A DNA stretch of 64,000 nucleotides from Dryas octopetala. Taxonomy: Eukaryota > Streptophyta > Magnoliopsida > Rosales > Rosaceae. Positions 1 through 13,022 of the stretch are shown here, piece after piece. The stretch lies in assembly GCA_963921425.1 (NCBI GenBank), contig OY992833.1, forward strand, positions 24,600,698 to 24,664,697, given 5' to 3'. Every line of letters begins with the position of its first letter. Position 1 is the first letter of the stretch. The notes beneath the pieces were generated by a model, which was given only the letters and a program-made list of their open reading frames with translations, did not search any database and was not told the DNA's origin. The translations under genes and the position numbers were made by a program.

Positions 1-3000
1 AGCGGCCTTGCAGGCATGCATAATCAAACGGTGTCAATCCTGTACTGTCTCGAGCATTTTTCCATGCTTCAATTCCCACCTAAAGAAGGAAAGCCCATGT
101 CAACTTGATGAGTGGATTATCTAACAATCTACAACTCCCAAGAGCTCTTATTGACAGAGTATTTAAAACGAACCCAAAAAAATGTTCATAACAGTAGTCC
201 TAAACATGCTTGAAACTAGAGCGATTTAAGGAATCACAATTCATTTTTAAATGAAATATCATTGGTATATACTAAAGATTTGAACATAATTTAGAAAATT
301 CTACAAGCTTGTGTGCCAAGTTGCCAACAAACATGGGGGGGGGGGGGAGGAAGGGAGACACAAAGAGAGAGAGAGATTTCTAAAAAAAAAAGGACATATG
401 GAGCAGTCGCAGTTCTAGATCTTTAAGCCACCCAAGAACAAAGATAATTGCTATACAGAATCAGCTGAGACACAAGTCAATTATGTGAGCAAAAAAACAA
501 ATGCATACTAGAGATGGGATTGATGTTGTTGTGAATTCAGTACAAATAGAAATTAAAAAAAAGTGCACTGCAGACTAACGAGAAATTACCTTTCCAGGAT
601 CATCAGTTAAGGCATCCAATACGTGCTCACAGCCATCACTACTGGCTGCAACATGAAGAGGAGTCAACCCCATGGGCCCAACAACATCGGGTTTAAATAA
701 GAAACTATTGTTGTCCCTGTCAACTTGTTGCTTCTGCTCTGGTCCTGTTTTATCCAAACCTTTATCTGGAACAAATCTTAATAAGAGTTCCACCATAGGC
801 CTGCAACTTCTTCGCACAGCTCTGTGGAGGAGGCCCATATCCAATAATGCAACCTCAATGGAAGGATGTTCTCCAGCATCAACACTACCCCCAAACAGAA
901 TGCCCAGGAGTTTTTTAACTACAGCACACCAATCATGCTCCATGGAAAATTCCATCAGCAACCTAAATCGTCTAAAAGGAAATAGATCAAGGTTGGGATC
1001 CATGTGACCAAGTCTAAACTTAACCTGACTTCTATGGAGGAGCCATCCCAATTCATGTATAAAGTCCATAGCTTGGTTCTTGGCTTCCATTTTCTCAGGT
1101 TCTCTCTGGACCTCAGCCACCTCAATGACACCCTCCAGCATACAAATCTCTGAACATACTTCCTGCTCTGCAACTATAAATGGAAAGAAGCTGCTGCTGA
1201 GACCATGATCTTCAACCTGATATAAAAAAATTGATTTATAAAATTGAGAAATTCCATGCATTCTTCAAAAACTGAAACAATGGTTTGTGCAGAGCATCCT
1301 AAATAGTACACTGTCTTGAACCATTTTCTTTTTCCTTTTAATCCTTCTGATCATTTTCTATTCTAACTTCTTCTTTATAGGACTACCAGCTTCTTCAATA
1401 CATTATTCTAGGATTTCATTTGAATGCCCCAATTCCTTAATGCACTGTTGATTAATGCAATAACGGAAGATGTTTTCACAAGAAAATTTTATACATTGAT
1501 TCTGGACCAATTTTGTTACTGATCTTTCACTGTTCAAAAATTTCATATGGTCGATAGTACACCAAGGTCCAACTGCTCTGGAAATTCATGAACTTCCAGA
1601 ATTGGACAAAACCAAGGTCAAAATGTACTATATTTCAAATCACTAGACTAAAGAATGTTTTATAAAGGACATATCACAGCTAGAACACAATAATTGTTAC
1701 AGATCTTTCTCTGGTCAAGAATTTCGTATAATCTATCAAACATAGACTTAAATTTACTACCAATAGCTGAGCTCACTTCAAAGGAAAGAAAAAAATGATA
1801 TTAGGCATATGAAAGAACCTCAATAAATCCTCTCCCAGTAACGTTTGGTATGAAGCAGGAGAATCTAAGGCACTGTAGCTCATCATGCTCAACAGTTGTA
1901 TCGGCACCATCCATCAAGTCATAACAAGTTTCTTGGGCCAGATACTTCCCTTCTAGAGCACAGAATAACCTGCCAAGAGCTAGGATTTATTATTTGCCCA
2001 GTTATCTGGATAGGCATTAAATCTGAAACAACATCTAAAAAGAGATACATCTACAAAATCAGTGGGATTATAAAAAAGTAAAAAAGTAATGAGGCATGAG
2101 GCATGAAGGAAAGATGAAGGATTACCTTGTGGTGGAATGAGAAAGGTTAAAGCCTTTTACTACAAATTGAGCTCTCTCAGATAAAGAGACGGCAATTGGT
2201 TTGATGTATGATATCTGGCAATTTTTATGGCTTTTAAGAGGTAAGGGTGTGTCTAAGACAATCTGACCTGCAGGACAGACATAACTTAATCAAAATGCTT
2301 TATCTTTCAGAAGATGATTGTTTTGGTCCATCCCTATATGAATTAGAAAATAAATAATTGAATAACTACATAAAGCATGAATGTGTACACACACACACAT
2401 ATATATACACGTATGTATATATAGATACATAAAAAGATAGATGAGAGAGAGAACAAACCATTGTACATAAATGCTACAAAATGTTGCAGCCTAGTATACA
2501 CCCATCCAGTTTTCCAAAAAGGATCATTGGCAGCATCTACAAATCTTTTCAAACTGGATCCCAGATGACAGCAGAGCTGTATGCAAACATAATAATAAAG
2601 GAGATAAAAAAGAGATCTTCCTGATACAAGGATCAACAATCTAAATTCTGGTATCAGCAAGGAAGCATACCTCCTCCCATGTGGAATTTTCAAGACGGAG
2701 GTAAATTGTCAAAATGATACATCCCGGCCTTATGTAGCTTTCAATGTCTGTCGGACTGTTGGATAACCAGTCGAGGATCTGAATATTCAAAATAAATTAT
2801 AAAATCATGCTGTCTGTAGAATGAAACACCAAGTTACACTGAAAAGAAGCAAAATCAGGCACAAAAGATTACCTGTGATCGGAGAACAAATGGAAGATCA
2901 TTCGGGTCTTTTCCAAAGAGTTTGAAAACAATTCGGTCTGTGCGACTCTGATATTTGACAGAAAAGAGCAGTTAAGACACATAACACTCTGGACACATTT

Positions 3001-3937
3001 TACATACTCACCTTCACAATAAAAAGCATGCTCAATATTAACTGATGTTACCACCTATAATTTTACTACAATTCCATTGACTGTATCAAGCAAATGCAAA
3101 CACAACATATATAAATATATAGGGTTTTTTTTCAGTTTTGGTACCCAAACTTTGAGCCATGTCTTAATGTGGTACCCAAACTTTTATTTGAGCCAATTGA
3201 GTACCTAAACTTTTATTTTGTATGTAATAAGTACCTCATGAAATTTCCGTTATAATGGTTAACAAAATCTAGGGGTAATATTGTCACTCTAGAAAACTTA
3301 CATTTATATATTTAAAAGTGAGTACCTAAACTTTTATTTTGTATGTAATAAGTACCTCATGAAATTTCCGTTATAATGGTTAACAAAATCTAGGGGTAAT
3401 ATTGTCACTCCAGAAAACTTACATTTTATTTCATTTCATTTATATATTTAAAAGTGAAAAAATTAAAAAAATGAAATGTTTCAAAAGTTAAACATAAAAA
3501 ATAAAAAATTTGCTGCATCCTCCACCCAAACCCAGGCACATTGAACCATCATCTATTGAAACATTTGTGAAACTCCCGAACAGACCCAGATCTAGAAATC
3601 CCCAAGCCAGGAGCAGCTTTAATATTGTTCTTCTTCTTGGAGGGTGCAATCGTTATATCGTAATCGATATCATGATCATCTGATCTGGGTTTCGAATTCA
3701 CTGTGAGAAGCGGAGAAATACGGGCCTTGTTGTTACGGCGATGACGAGAGTGAGAGTCAGCTCCTTTGGTGTTGTTGGAGGCATTTTGGAGGGCGAGGCT
3801 GGCTCTGACTGCCAAGGCCGCCATGTCCGTTGCACTGAGGCAGCGTTCAAGCTTAGACGCCGGCAGAATGAAATAGATCTGATTGGCCTCCAATCAAAGG
3901 GAGAGGGGGATGATGGTGCAGCAGTGGTGCTGGGTTT

Positions 3938-3973
<36 letters not shown>

Positions 3974-6677
3974 GTCGCCGGCCGGTGAGGGAGATGGGTC
4001 CGGCTGGTGCTAGGTTGGAGGGGAATGGGGGTGGGGATGATGGTTCAATGTGCCTGGGTTTGGGTGGACGATGCAGCAAATTTTTTATTTTTTATGTTTA
4101 ACTTTTGAAACATTTGATTTTTTTAATTTTTTCACTTTTAAATATATAAATGAAATGAAATAAAATATAAATTTTCTGGAGTGACAATATTACCCCTAGA
4201 TTTTGTTAACCATTATAACGGAAATTTCATGAGGTACTTATTACATACAAAATAAAAGTTTAGGTACTCTAAAAGTTTGGGTACCACATTAAGACATGGC
4301 TCAAAGTTTGGGTACCAAAACTGAAAAAAACCCAAATATATATGTACATATATAAACAGCCATATTTTCTTAATAAAAGACACCAATCCATCTCAGCTTT
4401 TACGTCACAATAGAAGCATTGCTTAGGTATGCCATAATTAAGCACTTCATCTCGCCATCATTTTGGCAATCAATTGACAAGATAAATGGACAAGTTCAGA
4501 ACCCAAAATATTGCAACCAAACTACCAAAACAGAGAGAGAACAAAGCTATCTTACTATTCAAAAGAAGAGGACAAGTTATGGGCCTTACAATGAATAATG
4601 ACAATTGACAGCTTAATCCCTTGTTTCCGAAACAACAAATAAATACAAACTAAAGTTGGGTACAGGAAGAAATGAAAGACTAAATTATTGAGGTCATTCA
4701 ATATAATCCGAAGAAATCCACAAATAAGGCATTTAACCAAGCAATTATATAGGGAATGAGATTCAATTACGACAATAAATACCTGATCCTCTCCACTAGA
4801 ACTTGATGGTGGTGACTGAGTAGAAGTTGAGTCTGAAATCCCACTTGTCTGAGGAGGGCTTGACTTGTGAGAATCGCGCTGTATCCATAAAGGACAACCA
4901 AGAGACACAGTCCCTGGATTTACAGGGACATGAGAATTACCTAGGTTCTCTAAATAGTCCTGTGAATCGTCGTATGTACTATTTAAATCAATGTTATTTA
5001 ACTGGATCCTTCCAATTGTAGCTTCTGGAGCAACTGACGGAACACTTTCTCTTAAGGGGAGCCGCTTGGTAGCCTGTAGACCTGAAAGAACTTGTAGACT
5101 TCCACGATTGCCATCAACTGAGGATATTCTCCTCTGTAACAAATCTGATGTAGGTACTGTTGGACATTGTCCTATAGGCCTTAAAGGGTTCTCAAGAATA
5201 ACACAATCATCCATCTTAGAGGCCAAAACAGAAGGCTGACTGGGTTCAAATCCGTTCGAAACCATATCTGGCACCTTTTCAGAAGTCTGAACGGATGTCC
5301 CACCATTAAGTAAACCTTGAGATCCCTGCAGCAATGCAGATATGTTCCTTCCATCAACAGTACCAGCAAGATTGGCTAGGCTCCCCAACAGATGAGATAG
5401 CAGATCCTGACCCTTTGTTTGATCCGAATTATTAGCTGCATTTTATAGAAGGCATAGTTTCTAGAGTCAAAAAAAGTCCGACAAAGGACACATAAAATGA
5501 GATGAACAACAACACAGAAATAATGTCTGAACATAAGAGCAGAACCTTTGACATCAGCCAATAGCATACAGCACAAGACCAATGTAACAATCAACATCAA
5601 TTCTATGTCTCAATAAAGCAGTAACAATTGAATGTGTAAATAAGGCAAAGACTTACAGTGCATATTTGAGAGTATTCTCAGCAGACTAATCAATATATAA
5701 CTGCTTCCTCTTTCATCATTCAAGGAGCCTCCATTAACTAAAGTATCAGGATGAGTTTTTCTTCTCCTCCTATTGTGGCCAGCCAAACGCCTGCGACAAC
5801 TTCTCTTCCCTTCATCAAACTCTTGAAGAACATGAAACCTGCCCATGAGCATAACAATGTTGCATCTAATTCAACAAACAGACAAAATTTCTGCAAAATT
5901 CAACTATACCTAGAACAGTGATGAACAGCTATGGACCCAAATCATAAGAACAACAAACCAATAATAAGAAACTTACAAACCAAACTCTAAATATCATCTT
6001 ATGCAAAGAATGTATAAGAAAACAACAAATAAAAGACCTGGACCTTAGTTCACAAAAATTTTGGAAATTTTTCCACCATACAATGGAACTAACCTGCTAC
6101 ACTGTTGGCAGAACCGCTGCATAACATTTCCCACCAGTGCTTTACTTGCCTTAGAATGCAAATCACAGACCTTATGCCGTCGGTGGTAATCCTTGGCATG
6201 GCTAAGATTAGCCTTACAGTCCTCCACCTGACAAACTGCACGGTTTGAAGGAGTCCCAACTAACTTTGTTTTCTTCCCAGTCTTTACTACCTCTCCCTCA
6301 ATAATGGGGTAAGCTTGCCCCCCAAGCTTAAGATTAAGAGGCCCAGCTTCATCATTTAACTCTTCGTTTTCTACAAAAACAGCTCTTCTCCGTTTCTCCA
6401 ATTCTCTTTTACCTTTCTCATTACCCGGAGTGATATCATCCGAACCAGAAGAAGAACTGTTGGACAAACCAGCATTGGAGGGAGTTTCTAGCCCAACCGG
6501 GAACAACTGCCTACTCCTACAATCAGATGGTACAGAATTCAACGGAGTAGCAGTAAAAAGATCGCCGTCCCATTTCCAATCATTCAAATCCCATTCCAAA
6601 CTCTTTTTCCCAACTGCCTTCAAATCCGTAACCATTGGACCATAGAAATTACGAGCCTTGCCCCCAAAGGCCTCCAT
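1..6677 (-). CDS. SPL1/SPL12-like: SBP-box transcription factor, SPL1/SPL12 type (3' end outside window)
   Basis: This is a nuclear transcription factor expected to bind GTAC-core DNA. Ten exons can be joined in frame: 6677-6094, 5838-5657, 5435-4783, 2947-2873, 2778-2671, 2576-2459, 2267-2126, 1969-1819, 1216-590 and 79 to the edge, giving about 906 residues so far. The SBP domain spans roughly residues 149-222 across exons 1 and 2. Its zinc ligands are C149, C154, C171, H174 and C190, C193, H197, C209, and it ends in a basic nuclear signal (KRSCRRRL and RRRRK). Exons 4-8 carry the conserved SPL1/12 middle region ([19 protein letters not shown]). Exon 9 carries the LLHR and ankyrin-like GLTPLHVAA segments. 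The C-terminal membrane-type segment known in this class lies off the window. The start at [11 protein letters not shown] was chosen because it opens the family-conserved N terminus. I see no miR156 site, as expected for this long class. Intron 3 (2948-4782) is swollen by a transposon. The exact paralog is not decided. Confidence 0.93.
3122..4333. mobile_element. Pack-MULE-like nonautonomous element in SPL intron 3
   Basis: The element starts GGGTTTTTTTTCAGTTTTGG and ends in the inverted complement. It is flanked by an exact 9-bp direct repeat AAATATATA (3113-3121 and 4334-4342), the duplication size typical of Mutator-like elements. The inverted arms are long, about 3122-3553 on the left and 4037-4333 on the right. 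The left arm is longer because a roughly 110-bp piece (GTACCTAAAC...GTCACT) is repeated in tandem at about 3209-3420. The centre, about 3554-4036, is GC-richer and holds a gene fragment listed separately. No transposase is present, so movement would need an enzyme from elsewhere. The arms are close to identical, which suggests a fairly recent insertion. A foldback hAT-type element is less likely because of the 9-bp duplication. Confidence 0.8.
3549..3893 (-). pseudogene. Captured DUF4228/PADRE-type gene fragment inside the MULE
   Basis: An open stretch of about 114 codons on the minus strand reads [30 protein letters not shown] near its start. It continues with a basic, polar tail that includes SPLLTV and SKKKNN. 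The YF-LP-SKL----L---DMAALA-RAS-AL pattern is the core of plant DUF4228/PADRE proteins, small stress-responsive proteins of unknown biochemical role. The fragment lacks the usual family N terminus (MG-C...), so it is a piece of a gene and not a whole one. It lies entirely between the inverted arms of the 3122-4333 element and in the same orientation as SPL. That placement fits transposon gene capture. The family call is from motif memory, without a search. Confidence 0.6.
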
Positions 6678-7242
6678 AAATGAAAATCCCAGAAACCCAG
6701 AAATATTATAATGCCTATGGTCAAACTCCAGCAATTATAAATACCCAATTGAACAACAACCAAACTAACTTCAGAAATGAACCAATAGATTTCACCCAAA
6801 AACCAATAACTTAAATACCAACACACTACAACCCCATAAATTTCTGCTGATTATTCTCTCTAGCGACCCCAGAAATCCATAATACACCAAATATCCATGG
6901 AGCTACACAACAGCTGCCACATGCTCAAAGCCCACCAATTACACACTTATTCCCTCAAAATCCTCAACAACAACACCATATTCACAATCCCCCAATTCCA
7001 TCACAAGCAAAGCTTTCAACTTGATAAAGAAACTTCAACCAAACAACTTCAAAAGCATAAATTTCTCTGCAAAGGAAAAGGAAAGAGAGAAACTTGCCGG
7101 TAGAGCATGAGTTGGTCGAATTCTAAGAGCTGCCGAAGACTGCTGAGATCGCCTGAGGAGGAGGAGGAGGCAGAGAGAATATAGGGACCCGAGGCAACAA
7201 AACAAAGCAGCACATGAAAATTAGGAAAAGGTTAGGAAGGGA

Positions 7243-7254
7243 CTGTGTATAAAT
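7243..7254 (-). promoter_or_regulatory. Possible TATA box of the SPL gene
   Basis: On the minus strand the stretch reads CATTTATACACAG about 570 bp upstream of the SPL start codon. It is followed by a CT-rich leader (CTCTCTGCCTCCTCCTCC). The position fits a core promoter with a long 5' UTR. No transcript data support it. Confidence 0.3.
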
Positions 7255-8869
7255 GCGGTTTCAGTGGGGAGAGAGAGTACTTTTCACATTTATTTAATCA
7301 ATAGCAATTTTCATGACGCTATGGCAAGGAATCTAAGCCTCCACAACCGCGTGTACGTCTCTCGCTGTAAAAGAAAGAATTCATTTTGGTTGAGAAAATA
7401 CGTGCTACCATGCTCTGTATCTGTATGTATAAAGCCAATCAAAGTTGAAAAAGGCTCTCATAATTTAACAACAAACAATCACTACTACTTTCTACTCTGT
7501 TTATCCGAGTGACTGCAGTTTTGGCCGCAACAAAAAAAGACAGTGACTGGAGTTAAACCTGCTGTGGTTTTTAACTACGGCTGCGTGCAAATACCTCTGA
7601 CGTGAGTCGTGACGTGACCCCAGGTGTTGTCTGGGGTTTTTTTTACTGTAAAGTTTTTTAGTTTATTTTTAGAACAACAGCCTCCCCTGCACAATCCAAT
7701 TTTAAGATTTGTTTAAAATAACAATTGTTTTAATAATCAACTAAAAATGTACCTACCACCTTTCAAAGTAAAAAGACCATAAGACCCCTAAAAACTAAAC
7801 TAAACTAAACTAAAACAAAACAAACCCAACCGACCCTCTTTGCGATTAGAAGATATTTTAAACCACAACCTCAAATTCCACGGGTGCTTGAACATGAATA
7901 ATATTTGGCTCCATCCATCTACCTCTTCTAGTACGTAAGAGGAGCTACTCTAATTTCATCTCACAAAAGTATGTACATTTTGATTTTTTTTATTTAATGT
8001 ATATGTTTTTGTAGAAGCGCAAGTACAACAAAAGGTTCCATCATTCAATATCAGAATAAGACACTATGTCGAGTATGAGATCATACATAGCATGAGCTAT
8101 GACTTTGTCGAAAGTTACCTATTTGTGCTACTTGGAAAATGTATAGGATCCACAAAATCACCCAACTGATACGACAAATAGAACCATGTTGGAAACTCTT
8201 AGGCACCATTTGCTTGCAAGCTAATTTGGAAATAGACATGGTACACATGAACTATGATTTCATGTGTAATCACTTAGGAAGCTACTTAGAAAAGGCATGA
8301 TTTATAAAATCACCCAACCGAAGTGATGGTTTATCGTGGACCACAAAGAGAACATCTTGAGATAGTATATGAATTCTTAGAATTAACATCGCCAATGGAT
8401 GAGGCAAATGATAGGGCAAATTTTATTTGAAGTGCCATGTCAAATTTTGGGCTTCTAATGGATAAAACAAACTCATGATCAAATTTGATGCAAGAGAAAA
8501 TCGTGATATATTTGACCTAATGTCAAATTAGAGCAAATTAGAATTCATTTACTATTCAACCAATAAAATAATCTAACATTTTCAATATATCATTAATTCT
8601 AATAAAGAAGTTTTTACTAAATTATTAAAATAATATTTGCTCTAACTATTTGGATAGCAAATTTTTATGTCAAAATGACACCAGTTAATAAATGACACTT
8701 TTGGCCTATATAATTGCTACCTCCATTGGTGACGTTGTATCATGCTTGCCTTCAACTTGAGGTAAAGCACCAAACCTTTTGACTTTTTTATGGTTTTTAT
8801 TTTTTGGTGATTTTGTGGTTTTCTGTACGTTGAATTGGATAAAGGAGATGAGTTTCTTATGTATTGAGT

Positions 8870-8870
<1 letters not shown>

Positions 8871-8950
<80 letters not shown>
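8871..8950. repeat. (AG)40 microsatellite
   Basis: Forty uninterrupted AG units lie in the spacer between SPL and PTI1. The open frames through it (Arg-Glu or Ser-Leu repeats) are artefacts. Such a long perfect tract is likely length-variable between individuals. Confidence 0.97.
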
Positions 8951-8951
<1 letters not shown>

Positions 8952-9439
8952 CCAAATGTCATTTAGGGGGTAAAAAACTCGTGCCATGACCATGTGGTCA
9001 TGTGCAATTGTGCATAGTACGAGTAGCTACATTCTCAATCAATGCCCTTGGCCATTAGCCACCATCAGAATCTGGAAAAAGAAAATTAATGATTGTGACC
9101 ATTAAATTGGTAGGTCCTTAATTAATTTGATACTCGTTGGTTAATTTACTGGCGTGCTTGGGTTTCTCAGTAAATTTTGAATTTTGCTAAGCACGCTTGG
9201 TTTATAATGGACAATACTCTTTACTGATCATACATTCATACATGACATATATATGCATGGAGGAATTCACTATTGCTTGTTTGAGAGCAACTATGAGACT
9301 CAGGACCTACTCTAGTGTTGTCTTCTTTTCTTTGGGTCACCACAAAAAAAAAAAAAAAAAACCCCCCTTGTATGACCATTTTTTGTTGATACAAAATTTG
9401 AAGGTTAATTCCAAATACGTGATTGAGTATCACATTCTT

Positions 9440-9599
9440 ATACCATATTTTTATACTATCTGATGTGTCATTATTTTATTGGACAAAATTTTTTCTTTTT
9501 TTTTTGGGTTTTTATTTTTATTTTTTAGTATCCAATATATGAATGCCATGTAAGTTGCCACATAAGTTAGTATAAAATTATGGTATAAAAATGTGGTAT
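9440..9599. mobile_element. Short MITE-like element
   Basis: The ends ATACCATATTTTTATA and TATAAAAATGTGGTAT are near-perfect inverted repeats about 160 bp apart. The interior (GTGTCATTATTTTATT, then a T-rich run, then AATATATGAATGCCAT) recurs at about 14325-14420, so this is a dispersed family. A TA dinucleotide at each border could be the target duplication, but that is not decisive. The superfamily is unknown. Confidence 0.5.
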
Positions 9600-9621
9600 A
9601 TGTAGCACTATTGAGTAATTA

Positions 9622-9681
9622 ATTACCACAAACAACTTACATGCATAATATATTACCACAAACAACTTACATGCATAATAT
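9622..9681. repeat. Two-copy 30-bp tandem repeat
   Basis: The 30-bp unit beginning ATTACCACAAACAACTTACA occurs twice head to tail with no visible differences. It lies just outside the MITE-like copy at 9440. Confidence 0.85.
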
Positions 9682-10551
9682 ATAAATTGCTTTGCAATGC
9701 CTAATTATTAACACTAACCAATTAACTATGTTCTTGTGTAATGTTGCAAGTTTAACAATTAAAAATAATTTTAACGAAAATTTTACCGGTATGAATTACG
9801 CACGCGTACGTAACTGTATTTAACAAATCTTCGTTCCCAGCAATCTTGCAACTTTACCTCAAGTTGCTCGAGGAGTACTGTACTAGCTGATGGATAATGG
9901 TTGTAGGCTTGTAGCTAGCTAGCTAGTTGGTGTGGACTCAAACACAAATTATTGAATTTCATTTAACTTTTTGCGTAGGACAAAGTAAGGTGCATGATAA
10001 GAACACATCGTAGCCAGTGGGGTTGCTTCCTTCTTCTTCGTAGTTATCATTGTTGTCTTGCTAAATTCACCCCAAAAGGTATATACATTTTATTCTTCCT
10101 CGATCTCAACAAGGATTGGAAACCCACTATGTTGTGGACCATGTTAATTTACTATAAAGCTAGCTAGGCAGTACTCGATCTTCTTTTTGCATTGAAACAA
10201 CCATGTGATATATAGGAACCTATCCAGAGTACCAGTACGAGAGCTTAAGTGCATGTGAGTTATATATGCACCTTAATTATTATTTGCTCGATCACCTCAA
10301 ATTTTGGCCTACCTTAACTATCATGTCTATTCATATTAATTAGTACCTAGTTTCATAATATTTCTCTCTTTATTTTGTTGAAAGAAATCTCTAAGTTCAA
10401 ATTTTTCATTATCTAATAAATAAAAATTCATATCTAAACGTTAGTTTTCGATCCTCATTCTAAACGATTCTCAACCATTAATAACTTCATTTGTAAGATT
10501 TATAGTAGGGTCCATAAGCATCAACAACTGCGCGCTAATTAACAATTGTCC

Positions 10552-10601
10552 ACACACCTGTGACTCAACGTAAAGCACACACCTGTGACTCAATGTAAAG
10601 C
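10552..10601. repeat. Two-copy 25-bp tandem repeat
   Basis: The unit ACACACCTGTGACTCAACGT plus five bases is repeated at 10577 with a single C/T difference. Confidence 0.8.
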
Positions 10602-10753
10602 ACTTTGTGATCGAAGATGCATATATGGTATGCTTATGAATTAATCTAGTTACTATTTTGGAGCAGACAAAGGTTATAAACAAGATATATACTATATACC
10701 CCCCCAATGTCTAATCTTCTTGCCTCTTCTAAAGTTGAGAGAACCAATCAAAA

Positions 10754-10897
10754 CAAAAGACTATTGAGTGAGATAAGACTACTACTTGATAAAAAGTGGC
10801 TTTTGTTACAAGATTGTCACATTACAAAAGACTATTGAGTGAGATAAGACTACTACTTGATAAAAAGTTGGCTTTTGTTACAAGATTGTCACATTAC
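10754..10897. repeat. Two-copy tandem repeat of about 71 bp
   Basis: The unit beginning CAAAAGACTATTGAGTGAGA starts at 10754 and again at 10825. The second copy differs by one extra T. The near identity means a young local duplication. There is no coding content. Confidence 0.9.
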
Positions 10898-13022
10898 ATT
10901 TGGAAGAAGATAATTAAGAGTTAAAAACTAATAGCCATATGTATATATGCATATAGTTCTCTTGTTACACTCTGAATTAATTTGAATCATTAATTAAGTT
11001 GACTATTAATTCAAAGTGTGATCGATACAGATTAATAATTTCGCAAGAAAGAATTACCATGTATAAACATGTATGTACGTGTGTTGCGATGTGATTAATG
11101 GAGTTAGGGTTTTGGGAACCAATGGGAGAAAAGCAGCAGATCACATAGATGGTCTTTTGGGTTCACAACTTCACACTCAGAAACCTCTCTATGAGAATCC
11201 AAATAACTGTGAATATGATGCGGTCCCAGACCAAATGGTTGGCAGCTCATGTGCATGTTATGGAGGATAGAGCTTGTTCCGGAATGTGGGCCAAATGTTT
11301 AGTGTCATGCATCCAATTGGGATCTCTTTCTTTTTTACTTAATTGACCATATTATAAATATTTCAAACTCTTCTGTGAGTGTGAGGGTCCAAAGAAGAAC
11401 CCCAATGTCCCCAAACTTGTGTATGCTGGTAATGGAACCTCTTAGTTAAAATGAGAATTCCAAGTCTCAAATTAAAAAGGAAATACTCACAACTGCACAT
11501 GGGTAGACATATGGTCAACATGAGCAGTGCACATTAAGTCCATGTTATGGGAAATATTGCTTTAATAGTTTTGTTTTACACCATCGTTTAAGTATGTATG
11601 AATAATTGTTAATTGTTAATATTTGTAAGATATTGTGAAACACAAATTTGCTAACATTTGCCTTGTATTGAAACAGAACCACAAATAACCCAAATCTAGC
11701 TGCGTAGCTGCGATTGGAATCAACTCTACCTAACTAGGGGTGATTTTCTTGGCCACTAATTCATTTCCAATGTGCATTTCATGTCTTTTTTTTTTTTTTT
11801 TGCAGAGAAAAGGGCTGAGTCTCTGAATTGACCCTTTTTAACTTCTTAGATTATGAGTATATAGTGTGTGCTCAATTTCTTCAAAGACATGGAAGTGAGA
11901 TAGTGCCATCACAGAAAGTGATAGCATTGCTTTCAAGAATACTAAAAAAAATCGACAAACTTTTCCTCCAAAACAGGTGGAAATGCTCATGAATCTTATC
12001 GGATATTTTTAAGCTTTTAATTCTTACAAATTACAATAATCTTGAAAAAGAAATAATTTTAATTAAATTATTTATTTGGAAAAGTATTTGAATAATGCAC
12101 CGAGGTCAGAACTCAGAAGACTCAGAATCAAGATCAATTGAATTTTGGCTATGAAAAAAATTGAGTGAGTGGATCCGGGTATGGAGTTGAGGGCCCAGAT
12201 GTTGGATATTTCTTTCGAAGGCATAAAGTTTTGTCGTTCTGGCAATTTTCAATTCACAACAAAAGGGCAGATCAGGTCATCTCCAGCACCAGAGTCCAGC
12301 ATTACGTCTTTGGCTCCATGTAGACCGTTACGGGTAACGACGTAACGTCTCCAACTCTCTCTTCTTCTTTTTTAGTCGTAGGAAACTATAAAGAAAGCTG
12401 ATTACCTTTTCCAAAGGAAAAATCCAATGAAAATTTGGGAAAGCCACTGTGCAAATTGCAATCTGTGCCTGACCTGTCAAGCTCTTTTGGGCTTTTCTCG
12501 AATGCTAGGAGATAGGGTATGGTGTGGGTTAAAATGACTTATAGTAGCTGAGTTTTTAGTCTATAAGCTTATAGTGAACATGGACAATATTTTTATATAT
12601 TTTAATAGAAAATATTTGGCATTAAGGTATTTTAATAGATAATTTATATTTTTCACATTAAGGAAAATTATTTTTGTTTTTAAATCCAAAATAAAAAATA
12701 GCATGATAGTTTTATATAATAAGAACTTTTGAAAATGTGAAAGTCGCGCTTTGGACATGCAAAATGATCTAAGTGCTCTCACTATCTATAAGGTGTCGAT
12801 AAACAATAGATTGATCTTATCACAGAAATGTAATTGATAAATACAATATTCAGGTCTTCGATTTGGATTCAATTGGAATTTCGAGAAAAATGATAAATAA
12901 ATAAAAGAGTAAACAATGACTTGAGATAAAATAGAGAAAAGTGAAGGGGGAGAGAAGGGAGAAAAAAATGTTAAGTGGGGGTAGTCTAGACATTTCACAG
13001 GGTTACGATGTTAATTTTTTAG

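Larger units (their letters stand above)
7260..13014. other. Gene-free spacer between SPL and element A
   Basis: I find no gene here. The open frames are short, AT-rich or run through simple repeats. The stretch holds the AG microsatellite at 8871, the MITE-like copy near 9440, several two-copy tandem duplications (9622, 10552, 10754) and AT-rich DNA. Weak palindromic stretches at about 8370-8690 resemble decayed MITEs but could not be bounded. Confidence 0.6.

Noticed and set aside
4555-4782. C-terminal extension of the SPL exon-3 frame ([13 protein letters not shown]...)
   Set aside because: It is read-through into intron 3. The GT donor at 4782 and the in-frame exon 4 at 2947 match the family.
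8706-8993. Open frames through the AG tract (Ser-Leu or Arg-Glu repeats)
   Set aside because: A dinucleotide repeat is open in several frames on both strands. The flanks have no coding signs.
10968-11019. Small hairpin CACTCTGAATTAAT / ATTAATTCAAAGTG
   Set aside because: The arms are only about 14 bp with a mismatch in AT-rich DNA, which can easily occur by chance.
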